Shown in pieces: positions 41,741 through 50,694 of a stretch of 64,000 nt of DNA. Positions within the stretch are counted from its first letter, which is position 1. Each line of letters begins with the position of its first letter. The translations under genes were made by a program, and so were the position numbers. The stretch is taken from positions 23,753 to 87,752 of the forward strand of contig LJCV01000144.1 of NCBI GenBank assembly GCA_001298575.1, given 5' to 3'. This DNA comes from Actinobacteria bacterium OK074. Its GTDB lineage: Bacteria > Actinomycetota > Actinomycetes > Streptomycetales > Streptomycetaceae. The notes beneath the pieces were generated by a model. The model was given only the letters and a program-made list of their open reading frames with translations, was not told the origin of the DNA and searched no databases.

Positions 41741-42274
41741 TTAGGTGTCTGTCTGCTTGCCGTCTGCCTCCCGCAGGTCGAGCCGCCAGTCGTTCGATGT
41801 GATCCAGTGGCCCTTCGGATATTCGAACGCGACCTCGCCCAGGAGCCGGAAACCGGCCTTGCGGCAGACCGCGTTCGAGGCGGTGTGGTGCACGCTCGGG
41901 AACGCGTGCAGGAACCGGTGTTCTCCGGCTGTCCGCGCCGCCTCGGCGACCGCCCGTGCGGCCCGGGGGGCCAGACCCCGGCCCTGGAACTCGGGCAGCA
42001 CGCCCCAGCCGGTCTCCCACACCGTCTCCCCGTTCCACTCCCGCTCCCAGTACCCGATCGAGCCCACCGTCCGGCCGGTCTCCGCGAGTGCGACCCGGTA
42101 CATCCGGCCCGGCCCCAGCTCGACGTAGCGCCCGTGCCGCCGTACGAGCTGCTCCTCGGTCTCCGGACCGCCCAAGTGCTCGGTCATCTCCGGGCTGTTG
42201 ATCCTGCGCAGCAGCCAGAAGTCGTCCTCGGACCACGGTTCGAGGACGACCCGCGAATCGTCCGTGAAGGTCAT
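41741..42274 (-). CDS. GNAT-family N-acetyltransferase
   Basis: A 177-residue acetyltransferase of the RimJ/RimL-like group. The acetyl-CoA loop is LPEFQGRGLAPRAARAVAEAA (Q/R-x-x-G-x-G/A), and ASNAVCRKAGFRLLGEVAFEYPKGH is the usual motif B region. ATG 42274 is chosen because the fold starts immediately after it. The acceptor could be an amine or a protein N-terminus; the sequence does not say. Confidence 0.87.
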   Translation of the reverse strand: MTFTDDSRVVLEPWSEDDFWLLRRINSPEMTEHLGGPETEEQLVRRHGRYVELGPGRMYRVALAETGRTVGSIGYWEREWNGETVWETGWGVLPEFQGRGLAPRAARAVAEAARTAGEHRFLHAFPSVHHTASNAVCRKAGFRLLGEVAFEYPKGHWITSNDWRLDLREADGKQTDT

Positions 42275-42315
42275 GACAGCCACCCTAGGACGAGGGTCTG
42301 ACAACGGCCCCGACG

Positions 42316-42666
42316 TCAGCCCTCCAGCAGGTGCGCCACGACCGCGGCGTGACTCTCCTCCGTCGACTTCACCGAGGTCAGCAGGGTGACCGTGCCCGCA
42401 CGGGCCACCTCGCGCAGCCGGTCGAGCGCCTCGGCGGCCTCCGTGGCGGCCAGCTCCGCCTCGTAACGGCGCCGGAACTCGTCGTACGACCCCTCGGTGC
42501 CGTGGTACCAGCGGCGCAGTTCCGTGGACGGAGTGAGCGCCTTGGGCCACTCGTCGACGCGGGCCGCGTCCTTGGAGATGCCGCGCGGCCAGAGGCGGTC
42601 GACGAGGACGCGCAGCCCGTCGTCGGGCTCCGGCGGATCGTAGACGCGGCGTACACGAACGCCCAT
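42316..42666 (-). CDS. DUF488-family protein
   Basis: A 116-residue protein with the DUF488 hallmarks: RVYDPPEPDDGLRVLVDRLWPRGISKDAARVDEWPKALTPS and YEAELAA...VTLLTSVKSTEESHAAVVAHLL. The fold is small alpha/beta with conserved D-R-L-W-P-R-G; the function is unproven. ATG 42666 has GGAGG 7 bases upstream. It diverges from the sugar kinase gene with 158 bases between starts. Confidence 0.9.
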   Translation of the reverse strand: MGVRVRRVYDPPEPDDGLRVLVDRLWPRGISKDAARVDEWPKALTPSTELRRWYHGTEGSYDEFRRRYEAELAATEAAEALDRLREVARAGTVTLLTSVKSTEESHAAVVAHLLEG

Positions 42667-42824
42667 GGGCGGTCCTCCGGCGGGTGGTGGCACGGCAGTT
42701 GACGGCCGCGAGCGTACCGGCCGGTCGCACGGCGGCCGGGAGGCCGTGCCGTTACGCTCCGAGCAGCCGTTCCTTCGGCCGTACGGGGCACGAAGCGAAC
42801 GACCGGCGGCGAGGGCGGGAGCAC

Positions 42825-44306
42825 ATGACGGTACTCGGTGTCGACATCGGGACCTCCAGCAGCAAGGGCGTGCTGGTCGACGCGGACGGCAGGGTGCTCG
42901 CCACCGCCGTCCGGCCGCACACCGTCAGCCGGCCGCGCCCGGGCCACGTCGAAATGGACGCCGAGGTCTGGTGGACCGAATTCGTCTCCCTCGCCCGGGA
43001 GTTGACCGAACGGACCGGCGTCCGCGCCGAGGCCGTCGGGGTGAGCGGCATGGGCCCCTGTGTCGCCCTCGCCGACGAGACGGACACCCCGCTGCACCCG
43101 GCGATCCTGTACGGCGTCGACACCCGCGCCACCGCCCAGATCGCCCGCCTCGACACCGAACTCGGCCGCACCGCCGTCCTGCACCGCTGCGGATCCCTGC
43201 TCTCCACCCAGGCCGTCGGCCCCAAGATCGCCTGGCTGGCGGAGCACCGGCCCGACGTCACCGCCCGCGCCCGCCGCCTCTACATGCCCAGCTCCTTCCT
43301 GGTGCGGCGGCTCACCGGCGCGTACGTCCTCGACCACCACTCCGCGAGCCAGGCCGTCCCGCTCTACGACTCCCTCGCCCAGGAGTGGTACGAGCCGTGG
43401 GCCCGGCAGATCGCGCCCTGGATCGAACTGCCGTCCCTGCGCTGGCCGGGCGAGGTCGCCGGGCGGCTCACGCCCGCCGCGGCCGACGCGAGCGGGCTGC
43501 CCGCCGGGATCCCGGTGATCACCGGCACCGTCGACGCCTGGGCGGAGGCGCTCAGCGTCGGCGCCCAGCGCACCGGCGACCTGATGCTCATGTACGGCAG
43601 CACCATGTTCCTGATCCACACCCTCGCCGAACGCCTGCTGGTGCCCGAACTGTGGAGCACGGTGGGCGCGTTGCCCGGCACCCGCAACCTCGCCGGCGGC
43701 ATGGCCACCTCCGGTGTGATCACCGAGTGGCTGCGCGAGCTGTTCGGCGGCCCCGGCCACGCCGACCTGCTCACCGCGGCCGAGGAGTCGGGGCCCGGCG
43801 CCCGCGGGCTGCTGATGCTGCCGTACTTCGCGGGCGAACGCACCCCCGTCGCCGACCCGGACGCGCGCGGCGTCGTCGCGGGCCTCACCGTCGAGCACAC
43901 CCGCGGCGACCTGTACCGGGCCGCGCTGGAGGCGACCGCCCTCGGCGTCCGGCACAACGTCGAGGCGATGCGCGCGGCCGGGACGGACATCCGCCGGGTC
44001 GTCGCGGTCGGCGGCGGCACCCGCGGCGGCCTGTGGACGCGGATCGTCTCCGACGCGGCCGGTCTGGCACAGGAGGTGCGGGAGGTGACCGTGGGCGCGA
44101 GCTACGGCGCCGCGTTCCTCGCCGCGAGCGCCGTCACGGACGCCGACATCGACGTCTGGAACCCGGTCCGCGAACGCGTCGCCCCCGACCCCGGACTCCG
44201 GGACCGGTACGACGAGTTGTACGGCCTGTACCTGCGGCTGTACCCGGCGACCCGGGACATCGGCCACGCGCTGGCCCGGCGGCGCCGGGCCGACGCGGAC
44301 GGCTGA
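42825..44306 (+). CDS. FGGY-family carbohydrate kinase (xylulokinase-like)
   Basis: A 493-residue sugar kinase. The phosphate-1 loop is GVDIGTSSSKGVLVDADG, the catalytic Asp lies in ITGTVDAWAEALSVGA, and the second FGGY signature is near GVRHNVEAMRAAGTDIRRVVAVGGGTRGGLWTRIVSDAAG. It phosphorylates a ketose or polyol; xylulose is the commonest guess. ATG 42825 has GGGAG at 6 bases. It is a single gene without a transporter or isomerase next to it. Confidence 0.9.
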   Translation: MTVLGVDIGTSSSKGVLVDADGRVLATAVRPHTVSRPRPGHVEMDAEVWWTEFVSLARELTERTGVRAEAVGVSGMGPCVALADETDTPLHPAILYGVDTRATAQIARLDTELGRTAVLHRCGSLLSTQAVGPKIAWLAEHRPDVTARARRLYMPSSFLVRRLTGAYVLDHHSASQAVPLYDSLAQEWYEPWARQIAPWIELPSLRWPGEVAGRLTPAAADASGLPAGIPVITGTVDAWAEALSVGAQRTGDLMLMYGSTMFLIHTLAERLLVPELWSTVGALPGTRNLAGGMATSGVITEWLRELFGGPGHADLLTAAEESGPGARGLLMLPYFAGERTPVADPDARGVVAGLTVEHTRGDLYRAALEATALGVRHNVEAMRAAGTDIRRVVAVGGGTRGGLWTRIVSDAAGLAQEVREVTVGASYGAAFLAASAVTDADIDVWNPVRERVAPDPGLRDRYDELYGLYLRLYPATRDIGHALARRRRADADG

Positions 44307-44329
44307 CCGCCGGCCGCGCCCGGCCCCTC

Positions 44330-45049
44330 TCACCAGGGCACCGGCGTCCCGTCCCACGACAGGAACGCCCCGCTGGGCCCGTCCTCCGGCAGCAGCGCCA
44401 GCCGGACCGCGCCCGCCGCGGCCTCCGCCGGATCGCCGTCGCTCGCGGCGGCACGCGGGGCCAGGTCCGTCCGGCGCAGCCCGGGTGCGAGCGCGTTCAC
44501 CTTGAAACCCTCCGGGGCGAGGGCGTGGGCGTAGCAGACGGTGAGCATGTTGAGTGCCGCCTTCGACGACCGGTAGGCGATGCCCGTGCCCGTCGGGAAC
44601 CGCGCGTCGGGGCCGGTGCTCCAGCCCAACGACCCCGTCCCGCTGGACACGTTCACGATGCGGGGCCGCGGTGAGCGGCGCAGCGCGGGCAGGAACGCGT
44701 CGGTGACCGCGAACACCCCGAACAGGTTCGTGTCGTACGTGCGCCGGAGGGCGCCGAGGTCCGTCCCGGGTGCCGAGGTGCCGTCGAGCATGATGCCTGC
44801 GTTGTTGACCAGGACGTCCAGGTCCGGCACCTCGGCACTGGCCGCCGCGACGCTCTTGTCGTCCGTCACGTCGAGCACCAGGAGCCGGGCCCCGCCGCCG
44901 ATCTCCTCGACGGCCCGCCGCCCGCGCTCCGGGTCCCGCGCGCCGACGTACACGCGCAGCCCGGCCGCGGCCAGCTGCCGGGCGATCTCCTTGCCGATGC
45001 CCTTGTTGGCGCCGGTGACGAGTGCTGTGGAATCGTTGAATGCGTTCAC
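44330..45049 (-). CDS. Short-chain dehydrogenase/reductase
   Basis: A 239-residue classical SDR. The cofactor loop is TGANKGIGKEIARQL, NNAG is in DVLVNNAGIM, the catalytic Ser is in VNVSSGTGSL, and the Tyr-Lys pair in YRSSKAALN. RDP after the third strand favours NADPH. It resembles carbonyl reductase-like members. The start GTG 45049 is the first start before the fold; the site has no strong Shine-Dalgarno. It is divergent from an MmyB-type regulator, a common pairing in Streptomyces. Confidence 0.9.
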   Translation of the reverse strand: MNAFNDSTALVTGANKGIGKEIARQLAAAGLRVYVGARDPERGRRAVEEIGGGARLLVLDVTDDKSVAAASAEVPDLDVLVNNAGIMLDGTSAPGTDLGALRRTYDTNLFGVFAVTDAFLPALRRSPRPRIVNVSSGTGSLGWSTGPDARFPTGTGIAYRSSKAALNMLTVCYAHALAPEGFKVNALAPGLRRTDLAPRAAASDGDPAEAAAGAVRLALLPEDGPSGAFLSWDGTPVPW

Positions 45050-45085
45050 GGTGACGACGATCGCCCGCCCGCGCCGGCCGAGCCA

Positions 45086-45100
45086 GGGACAACCTGTCCC
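45086..45100. promoter_or_regulatory. GGGACA-ACC-TGTCCC inverted repeat, candidate operator
   Basis: A perfect 6-base inverted repeat with a 3-base spacer in the 84-base region between the divergent SDR and MmyB-type regulator genes. It is the likely binding site of that regulator. Confidence 0.55.
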
Positions 45101-45133
45101 CGGCAACCGGTACGGCGGCCGGAGGGAGACCGC

Positions 45134-45943
45134 ATGCCGAGGCGGGAGCTGGCCCGGTTCCTGCGGGAGCGGCGCGAGTCGCTGAGCCCCGCCGACGTCG
45201 GCCTGCCCGCCGACCACCGCCGCCGCACGCCCGGACTGCGCCGTGAGGAGGTCGCGCTGCTCGCCCACGTGTCCGCCGACTACTGCGCCCGCATCGAACA
45301 GGCCCGCGGCCCGCACCCCTCACCCCGGGTCCTGGACGGCCTCGCGGACGCGCTCCGGCTCACCGCGGCCGAACGCACCCACCTGTTCCGGCTGGCCGGG
45401 ACCGAGCCCACCCCGCCCCCCGGCCCACCGCGCCGGGTCCGCCCCTACGTGACCGCGCTGCTGGACCGGCTGCCCGAGGCCGGGGCGATCGTCACCGACG
45501 CGTCCTACGACGTCGTCGCGGCCAACCCGCCGGCACGGGCCCTGTTCGGGGACCTCGCCGCCGAACCGAACCTGGCGCTGCGCCGGTTCCTGGGCCGCGG
45601 CGGCCACGAGGTCACCGGCGCCGAGGACTTCGGCCGGATCGCGGTCTCCCGGCTGCGCGCCGCCGCCGACCGCTATCCACGTGACGCGCGCCTGGCCACC
45701 GTCCTGGCCCAACTGCGCGCCGGAAGCCGGGAGTTCGCCGAACTGTGGCCCACCGATCCGGTGTACACGCCCGGCCACCGGGTCAAGACGCTCCTTCATC
45801 CGGAGCTGGGCCCGCTCCGGATCAACTGCGACGTCCTCACCGTCCCCGACGACGACCAGCAGGTCGTCTTCGTCACCGCCGACCCGGACACGCCGGCGGC
45901 CCGCGCCCTGCGCCACCTGCGGGAGACGGCAGCCAGGCCCTAG
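45134..45943 (+). CDS. HTH regulator with MmyB-type ligand domain
   Basis: A 269-residue regulator. An XRE helix-turn-helix (RTPGLRREEVALLAHVSADYCARIEQARGPHPS) is followed by the MmyB-like PAS-type domain (LPEAGAIVTDASYDVVAANPPARALFGD...HPELGPLRINCDVLTVPDDDQQVVFVTADP), which in its family binds a fatty acid. These regulators usually repress a neighbouring oxidoreductase; the divergent SDR is the clear target. ATG 45134 has GGAGGGAG upstream. Confidence 0.92.
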   Translation: MPRRELARFLRERRESLSPADVGLPADHRRRTPGLRREEVALLAHVSADYCARIEQARGPHPSPRVLDGLADALRLTAAERTHLFRLAGTEPTPPPGPPRRVRPYVTALLDRLPEAGAIVTDASYDVVAANPPARALFGDLAAEPNLALRRFLGRGGHEVTGAEDFGRIAVSRLRAAADRYPRDARLATVLAQLRAGSREFAELWPTDPVYTPGHRVKTLLHPELGPLRINCDVLTVPDDDQQVVFVTADPDTPAARALRHLRETAARP

Positions 45944-46869
45944 CCGGATCCGGCCGCCGGACGCAGCGCCCCCGCCGCCGTCCTCGCGACCGCCTCGGCC
46001 ACCGCCGCGAGGGCCGGGGAGTCCAACTTCCACTGCTGCCAGTACAGTTCGACCTCCGCCGGGCGGTCCTGGGCCAAGTGGACCAGATGTCCGGAGCGCA
46101 GCAGGGGAGCGGCCTGGACCTCGGGCACCAGGCCCCAGCCCATCCCGGCGACCACGACGTTCACGAACCCCTCCGACGTGGGCACGAGGTGCCGCCGGTG
46201 CCCCGCCCCGCGCCCGTCGCGCCGCAGCCCCCGCACGAAGGCGTCCTGGAACTCGTCGTGCCGGTCGAAGACCACCACCGGCGCGTCCACGATCGCCTCC
46301 CGCAACGGCCGTTCCGGCGAGCCGTCGCCGAACCACCGCGCCGCGAACCCCGGCGCCGCGACCGCCACGTACCGCATCCGGCCGAGGCCGCGCACCGAGC
46401 ACCCGGCGACCGGCTCAGGCGAGGAGGTGACCGCGGCCATCACCAGCCCCTGCCGCAGCAGCGCCGCCGTGTGCGCCTCGTCCTCGCGGCGCAGCTCGAA
46501 GCAGGGCCGCAACTCCTCGGGCACCAGGCCGAGGGCGGGCAGGAACCAGGTGGCCAGCGAGTCCGCGTTCACCGCGATCGGCAGCCGCGCGGGCTCCTGC
46601 GGACCCGTCATGCCCAGCTGCGCCTGCGCGTCGTGTTCGAGCCGCGCCAACTGCCGCGCGAACCGCACCACCACCGCGCCCGACTCGGTGGGCCGCACCG
46701 GCTTCGCCCGGATCAGCAGCACTCGCCCCGTGCGCTGCTCCAGGGCCTTGACCCGCTGGCTGACCGCGGACGGCGTCACGTGCAGGACCCGGGCGGCGGC
46801 GTCGAACGTGCCCTCGTCGACCACCGCGAGCAGAGTCCGCACCTGGTCCAGCGGAAGTTCGGTCATCAT
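45940..46869 (-). CDS. lysG: LysR-family regulator, ArgP/LysG type
   Basis: A 309-residue LysR regulator of the ArgP/LysG subgroup. The HTH is LDQVRTLLAVVDEGTFDAAARVLHVTPSAVSQRVKALEQRTGRVLL; the effector domain follows (PIAVNADSLATWFLPAL). LysG senses basic amino acids and activates the lysE exporter gene, which here lies divergently with 78 bases between starts. The C-terminal end overlaps the MmyB-type regulator stop by 4 bases on the other strand. ATG 46869 or 46866 can start it. Confidence 0.9.
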   Translation of the reverse strand: MMTELPLDQVRTLLAVVDEGTFDAAARVLHVTPSAVSQRVKALEQRTGRVLLIRAKPVRPTESGAVVVRFARQLARLEHDAQAQLGMTGPQEPARLPIAVNADSLATWFLPALGLVPEELRPCFELRREDEAHTAALLRQGLVMAAVTSSPEPVAGCSVRGLGRMRYVAVAAPGFAARWFGDGSPERPLREAIVDAPVVVFDRHDEFQDAFVRGLRRDGRGAGHRRHLVPTSEGFVNVVVAGMGWGLVPEVQAAPLLRSGHLVHLAQDRPAEVELYWQQWKLDSPALAAVAEAVARTAAGALRPAAGSG

Positions 46870-46884
46870 CGGAACATCACGATC

Positions 46885-46910
46885 GCTAAAGATACCTAAG
46901 AATCATTAGC
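46885..46910. promoter_or_regulatory. GCTAA-N16-TTAGC operator region of lysG/lysE
   Basis: GCTAA (46885-46889) and TTAGC (46906-46910) flank GATACCTAAGAATC, itself nearly palindromic. This AT-rich patch in the divergent promoter is the likely LysG-binding site. Confidence 0.5.
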
Positions 46911-46933
46911 TGTACTCAGGATCCGGGCGCGCC

Positions 46934-46939
46934 TAGCGT
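46934..46939 (+). promoter_or_regulatory. -10 box TAGCGT of a probably leaderless lysE
   Basis: TAGCGT ends 8 bases before ATG 46948, so transcription should begin at or next to the start codon. No Shine-Dalgarno sequence is present, which agrees with a leaderless mRNA. Confidence 0.5.
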
Positions 46940-46947
46940 CAAGCCCC

Positions 46948-47559
46948 ATGACCAGCGCGTTCTCCGCCGCGGCCGCCGGGTTCGGCACCGGCCTCTCCCT
47001 GATCGTCGCCATCGGCGCCCAGAATGCCTTCGTCCTGCGCCAGGGCGTCCGCCGCGAGGCGGTGTTCACGGTGGTCGGGATCTGCGCGCTGTCCGACGCG
47101 CTCCTGATCGCGCTGGGCGTCGGCGGCGTCGGCGCGGTCGTGGTCGCGTGGCCCGCGGCGCTCACCGCGGTCGCCCTGGTCGGCGGCGCCTTCCTGCTGG
47201 TCTACGGGGCACTGGCGGCCCGGCGCGTCCTGCGCCCGGGCGTGCTCGCGGCGGCGGGCACCGACCCCGGCTCCCGCAGACGTGCCGTGCTCACCTGCCT
47301 GGCGATGACCTGGCTCAACCCGCACGTCTACCTCGACACGGTCTTCCTGCTCGGCTCGGTCGCCGCCGGTCACGGCGCACTGCGCTGGACCTTCGGCCTC
47401 GGCGCCGTCCTCGCCAGTGTGTGCTGGTTCACCGCCCTCGGCTTCGGCGCCCGCCTGCTCAGCCGCTTCCTGGCCCGCCCGGCCGCCTGGCGCGTCCTGG
47501 ACACCCTGGTGGCGGCGACCATGCTCACCATGGGCGCCCTGCTGATCGCCGGGGCGTGA
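46948..47559 (+). CDS. lysE: LysE/ArgO-type basic amino-acid exporter
   Basis: A 203-residue membrane exporter with six helices. The conserved start FGTGLSLIVAIGAQNAFVLRQGVRRE holds the G-A-Q-N motif of LysE, and AMTWLNPHVYLDTVFLLGSVA is the second family block. It exports lysine or arginine when these accumulate. Divergent lysG controls it. The mRNA is probably leaderless (see -10 box). Confidence 0.93.
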   Translation: MTSAFSAAAAGFGTGLSLIVAIGAQNAFVLRQGVRREAVFTVVGICALSDALLIALGVGGVGAVVVAWPAALTAVALVGGAFLLVYGALAARRVLRPGVLAAAGTDPGSRRRAVLTCLAMTWLNPHVYLDTVFLLGSVAAGHGALRWTFGLGAVLASVCWFTALGFGARLLSRFLARPAAWRVLDTLVAATMLTMGALLIAGA

Positions 47560-47703
47560 AGCCGCGGTCGTAGGGCCGTGGTGTCCGTCGACGGCTGCCG
47601 TGTCCGTCATGTGAAAGGGGCGAACAACTGGGGCGACTTGCACAGCCCGATCGGCGATAGTGAACCCTGACCGCGAAAGATGTATCGAGCAGCCAGGATC
47701 TCC

Positions 47704-49053
47704 GTGGACACGAGCGAGAGCAGCAGCACCACCGGCAACGAGGCCGTCGACGGCGCCGTCACAGGCGCCGTCGAAGGCAAGGAGCCCGCCGGACCGGACG
47801 TCCCCGAGCGTCCGCGCCGCCGCGGCTGGCGCCGCTGGGCGATGGACACCCGGCCGCTGCGCATCCCGGCCTACCGCCGCCTGTGGTCCTCGACCATCGT
47901 CACGGCCGTCGGCAGCCAGCTCACCGCCGTCGCCGTACCCAAGCAGATCTACGACATCACCGGCTCCTCCGCCTGGGTCGGCTACGCCAGCCTCGCCGGA
48001 CTGCTGCCGCTCGTGGTGTTCGCCCTGTGGGGCGGCGCGATTGCCGACCGGGTGGACCGCCGCAGGATGCTGCTGGTCACCAACTCGGGCATGGCGATCA
48101 CCTCGGTGCTGTTCTGGGTCCAGTCGATCACCGGCCTGGAGTCGGTCGCCGTCCTGATGGTGCTGCTCGCCCTCCAGCAGGCGTGCTTCGGCCTCAACTC
48201 CCCGGCCCGCAACGCCTCCGTCGCCCGGCTGGTGCCCGCCGGGGAACTCGCCGCGGCCAACGCCCTGAGCTCGACCGTCAACCAGACCGGTCTGGTCGCG
48301 GGCCCCCTGCTGGCCGGTGCCCTGATACCCGTGATCGGCCTGTCCGAGCTGTACCTCATCGACGCCTTCGCCCTGTGCGTCACCCTGTGGGCGGTCTTCC
48401 GGCTGCCCGCGCTGCCCCCGCTCGCGGGCGCCGCCGCCCGCGCGGGCGGTCTGCGGGCCATCGTCGAGGGCTTCCGCTACATCTCGCTGCACAAGGTGCT
48501 GCTGCTGTCGTTCCTCGCCGACATCATCGCCATGGTCTTCGGCATGCCCCGCGCCCTGTTCCCCCAACTCGCCGCGCAGACCTACGACTCCTACGGCGAA
48601 GGTCTCGCGCTCGGCCTGCTGTTCGCGTCGATCCCCATCGGCGCGGTGCTCGGCGGCCTGATGTCGGGTACCTTCTCGCGCGCCCGCCGCCACGGCCTGA
48701 TGGTGATCGTGGCGATTGCCGGCTGGGGTGTGGCCGTCGCCTGCTTCGGGCTGAGCCGCAACCTGTGGTTCGCGGCGGTCTTCCTCGCCGCCGCCGGGGT
48801 CGCCGACATGGTCTCCATGGTGTTCCGCGGCGCGATCCTGCTGTCCGCCGCCACCGACGAGATGCGCGGCCGGATGCAGGGCGTGTTCACCGTCGTCGTC
48901 GCGGGCGGCCCGCGTCTCGCGGACGTCCTGCACGGCACGTTCGGCTCGGTCTTCGGCGCCCGCGCCGCCGTCACCGGCGGTGGCCTGCTGGTCGTCGCGG
49001 GCGCCCTGGTGCTGGCCTTCTCCACCCCGGCGCTGCGCACCTACCGGGTCTGA
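47704..49053 (+). CDS. MFS transporter (EntS/TMD3-like)
   Basis: A protein of about 449 residues with 12 helices of the MFS_3 type used by enterobactin exporters and macrolide efflux proteins. Key segments are IPAYRRLWSSTIVTAVGSQLTAVAVPKQIYDITGSSAWVG, the motif A-like ALWGGAIADRVDRRRML, and QQACFGLNSPARNASVARLVPAGELAAANALSS. The first 45 residues are polar and disordered. GTG 47704 has AGGA upstream; ATG 47680 in the same frame is the alternative. Substrate unknown. Confidence 0.85.
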   Translation: MDTSESSSTTGNEAVDGAVTGAVEGKEPAGPDVPERPRRRGWRRWAMDTRPLRIPAYRRLWSSTIVTAVGSQLTAVAVPKQIYDITGSSAWVGYASLAGLLPLVVFALWGGAIADRVDRRRMLLVTNSGMAITSVLFWVQSITGLESVAVLMVLLALQQACFGLNSPARNASVARLVPAGELAAANALSSTVNQTGLVAGPLLAGALIPVIGLSELYLIDAFALCVTLWAVFRLPALPPLAGAAARAGGLRAIVEGFRYISLHKVLLLSFLADIIAMVFGMPRALFPQLAAQTYDSYGEGLALGLLFASIPIGAVLGGLMSGTFSRARRHGLMVIVAIAGWGVAVACFGLSRNLWFAAVFLAAAGVADMVSMVFRGAILLSAATDEMRGRMQGVFTVVVAGGPRLADVLHGTFGSVFGARAAVTGGGLLVVAGALVLAFSTPALRTYRV

Positions 49054-49121
49054 CCGTACGGGCGCGCACCGGGCAGGGTCCGGCCGCGCTTTTTGCCGCC
49101 CCGGGAGCGATAATCGGGAGT

Positions 49122-49493
49122 ATGAACACGGCGACGTATGAAGTACTGGCGGCGTCGAGCAACGTACTGAACGTACTGGGCGCCTTCGCCGGTGGACTGA
49201 TCCTTGCCGGAGCGCTGATCTGGGCCGTCTGGCTCGGTATGCGGGTGCGGGACCGGGAACCGGCGTGCCCCCTCCGCGAGGAGCAGTCGCGGCTGCCGGA
49301 GTCCGGGGCGGTGCACGAGATCCGCGAGATGCGGGAACCGGACGAGATGCCGCACGCGACGCGGGAGAGCGAGCGGCTCATGCCCTACGACCTGCACCAC
49401 GCGGCGACCAGACGACGCGAGGACCAGAACCGGCGACGCTGGACCCCGGGCTCCAGCGGCTCCTTCGGCAGTGGCGGCCTCGGGCACGTGTGA
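49122..49493 (+). CDS. DUF6479-type small membrane protein
   Basis: A 123-residue protein with one N-terminal transmembrane helix (VLGAFAGGLILAGALIWAVWLGMRVRDREP) and a long polar cytosolic tail rich in Arg, Glu and Ser, ending in a Gly/Ser patch. The layout and start NTATYEVLAASSNV are those of the Streptomyces DUF6479 group; no function is known. GGGAG precedes ATG 49122. It follows the MFS gene by 68 bases. Confidence 0.75.
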   Translation: MNTATYEVLAASSNVLNVLGAFAGGLILAGALIWAVWLGMRVRDREPACPLREEQSRLPESGAVHEIREMREPDEMPHATRESERLMPYDLHHAATRRREDQNRRRWTPGSSGSFGSGGLGHV

Positions 49494-49544
49494 TGGCCGG
49501 GTGCGACGGTCACGTGTGACGCGGCGGGCGGCCCTCGGCCCTGC

Positions 49545-49664
49545 GCTCAGGACGCCCGCGCGAACAGCGACGTGCTCAGGACCCGCCACGATCAGTGACG
49601 CGCTCAGAAGCCCGCCGCGATCAGCGACATACTCAGGAGGACGACGCCCGCGCGAGCAGCGACT
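49545..49664. repeat. Four degenerate ~29-bp repeats copying the 3' end of the Gfo/Idh gene
   Basis: The element [GA]CTCAG...GCCCGC..CGA.CAGCGAC starts at 49545, 49574, 49602 and 49631. The last copy is the genuine 3' end of the oxidoreductase gene on the reverse strand, and each earlier copy repeats its stop context (TCA on this strand). The copies differ at several positions, so they are old. Confidence 0.65.
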
Positions 49665-50535
49665 GGAGGTGCAGCCCGCGGTGGGCGTCCAGCTCGCCCG
49701 GCACGCCCGCGCGTACGGCCGCGGCGAAGTCGTGCCGCAGCACCGGCCAGGACTCCTCGTGGTCGACGCCGTGCCCGTCGTACACCAACTCCGAGTCGGG
49801 GCCGAACAGTTCGATCCGCATACAGCTGTGCGGCAGGGTGAGGACACCCGAGAACGACGCCTGGCTGATCGCGCCGTTCTCGTGCTCGCAGGTCAGCTCG
49901 ATCCAGCGGCGCGGATCCCCGGCGGCGCGCACCTCCGCGATGGTGCCGACGGCCGCGTCCAGCAGGTCCAGCAGATGCGGCCCCGTGTCGAGCAGCGTGC
50001 CGTGCTCCATCCGCCAGGGGGTCGCGAAGTCGCCGCCCAGCAGGCCCCCGTGGAGGAAGCACGAGCGCGCCCCCAGGACGTCGAGACCGCTCGCCTCGGC
50101 CAGGAACCGCCGGGCCGCCGGGTGATAGCGGTTGGTCAGCACCAGCTGCGAGACGACCCCGGCCTCCGCGACCGCGTCGGCCAGCCGCCGCGCTCCCGCC
50201 AGGTCCGCCGCGATCGGCTTCTCCAGGAGCAGCGCCTTGCCCGCCTTCGCCGCCCGGACCGCCAACTCGGCCTGGACGTCCGGGGGTACGGCGAAGGCGA
50301 CCGCCTCGCACCGGTCGAGCAGTTCCTCGAACCGTTCGGCGACCTCGGCCCCGCTGTGGGCGGCGGTCTCGGTGGCCGCCTCCGGGCGCCGCGCCCACAC
50401 GGCGGCCAGCCGGGTCTCGGGTCCGGCGGCCAGCACGCGCGCGTGCACGGCACGCGCCCAGGGGCCGGCGCCGACGAGGCCGACCGCGACCGGCGCGCCG
50501 GTCCAGGGGAGGGAAACGCCCGTGGTGTCTGTCAC
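49633..50535 (-). CDS. Gfo/Idh/MocA-family oxidoreductase
   Basis: A 300-residue NAD(P)-dependent sugar or polyol dehydrogenase-like protein. The Rossmann start is VAVGLVGAGPWARAVHARVLAAGP, the hallmark E-K-P is in ALLLEKPIAADLAGA, and DTGPHLLDLLDAAVG carries the catalytic His. It acts on a sugar-like substrate. It is a single gene, convergent with DUF6479. ATG 50535 starts it, though the Rossmann strand begins only at about residue 15. Confidence 0.88.
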   Translation of the reverse strand: MTDTTGVSLPWTGAPVAVGLVGAGPWARAVHARVLAAGPETRLAAVWARRPEAATETAAHSGAEVAERFEELLDRCEAVAFAVPPDVQAELAVRAAKAGKALLLEKPIAADLAGARRLADAVAEAGVVSQLVLTNRYHPAARRFLAEASGLDVLGARSCFLHGGLLGGDFATPWRMEHGTLLDTGPHLLDLLDAAVGTIAEVRAAGDPRRWIELTCEHENGAISQASFSGVLTLPHSCMRIELFGPDSELVYDGHGVDHEESWPVLRHDFAAAVRAGVPGELDAHRGLHLQSLLARASSS

Positions 50536-50694
50536 GGAGGCACTCCATCACGGTTCCACGGCCGTGACCAGGTGCTCCCGGTGAAGAAGCGGGGACACGC
50601 GGCTGAGGAATTGACCAAAAGGAGGAGCCGTCCGGGCCCCCGGGCTCCTTAAGGTGTCCCTCGTCGGCCCCCCACCCACGCGCAGGGAGTATCC

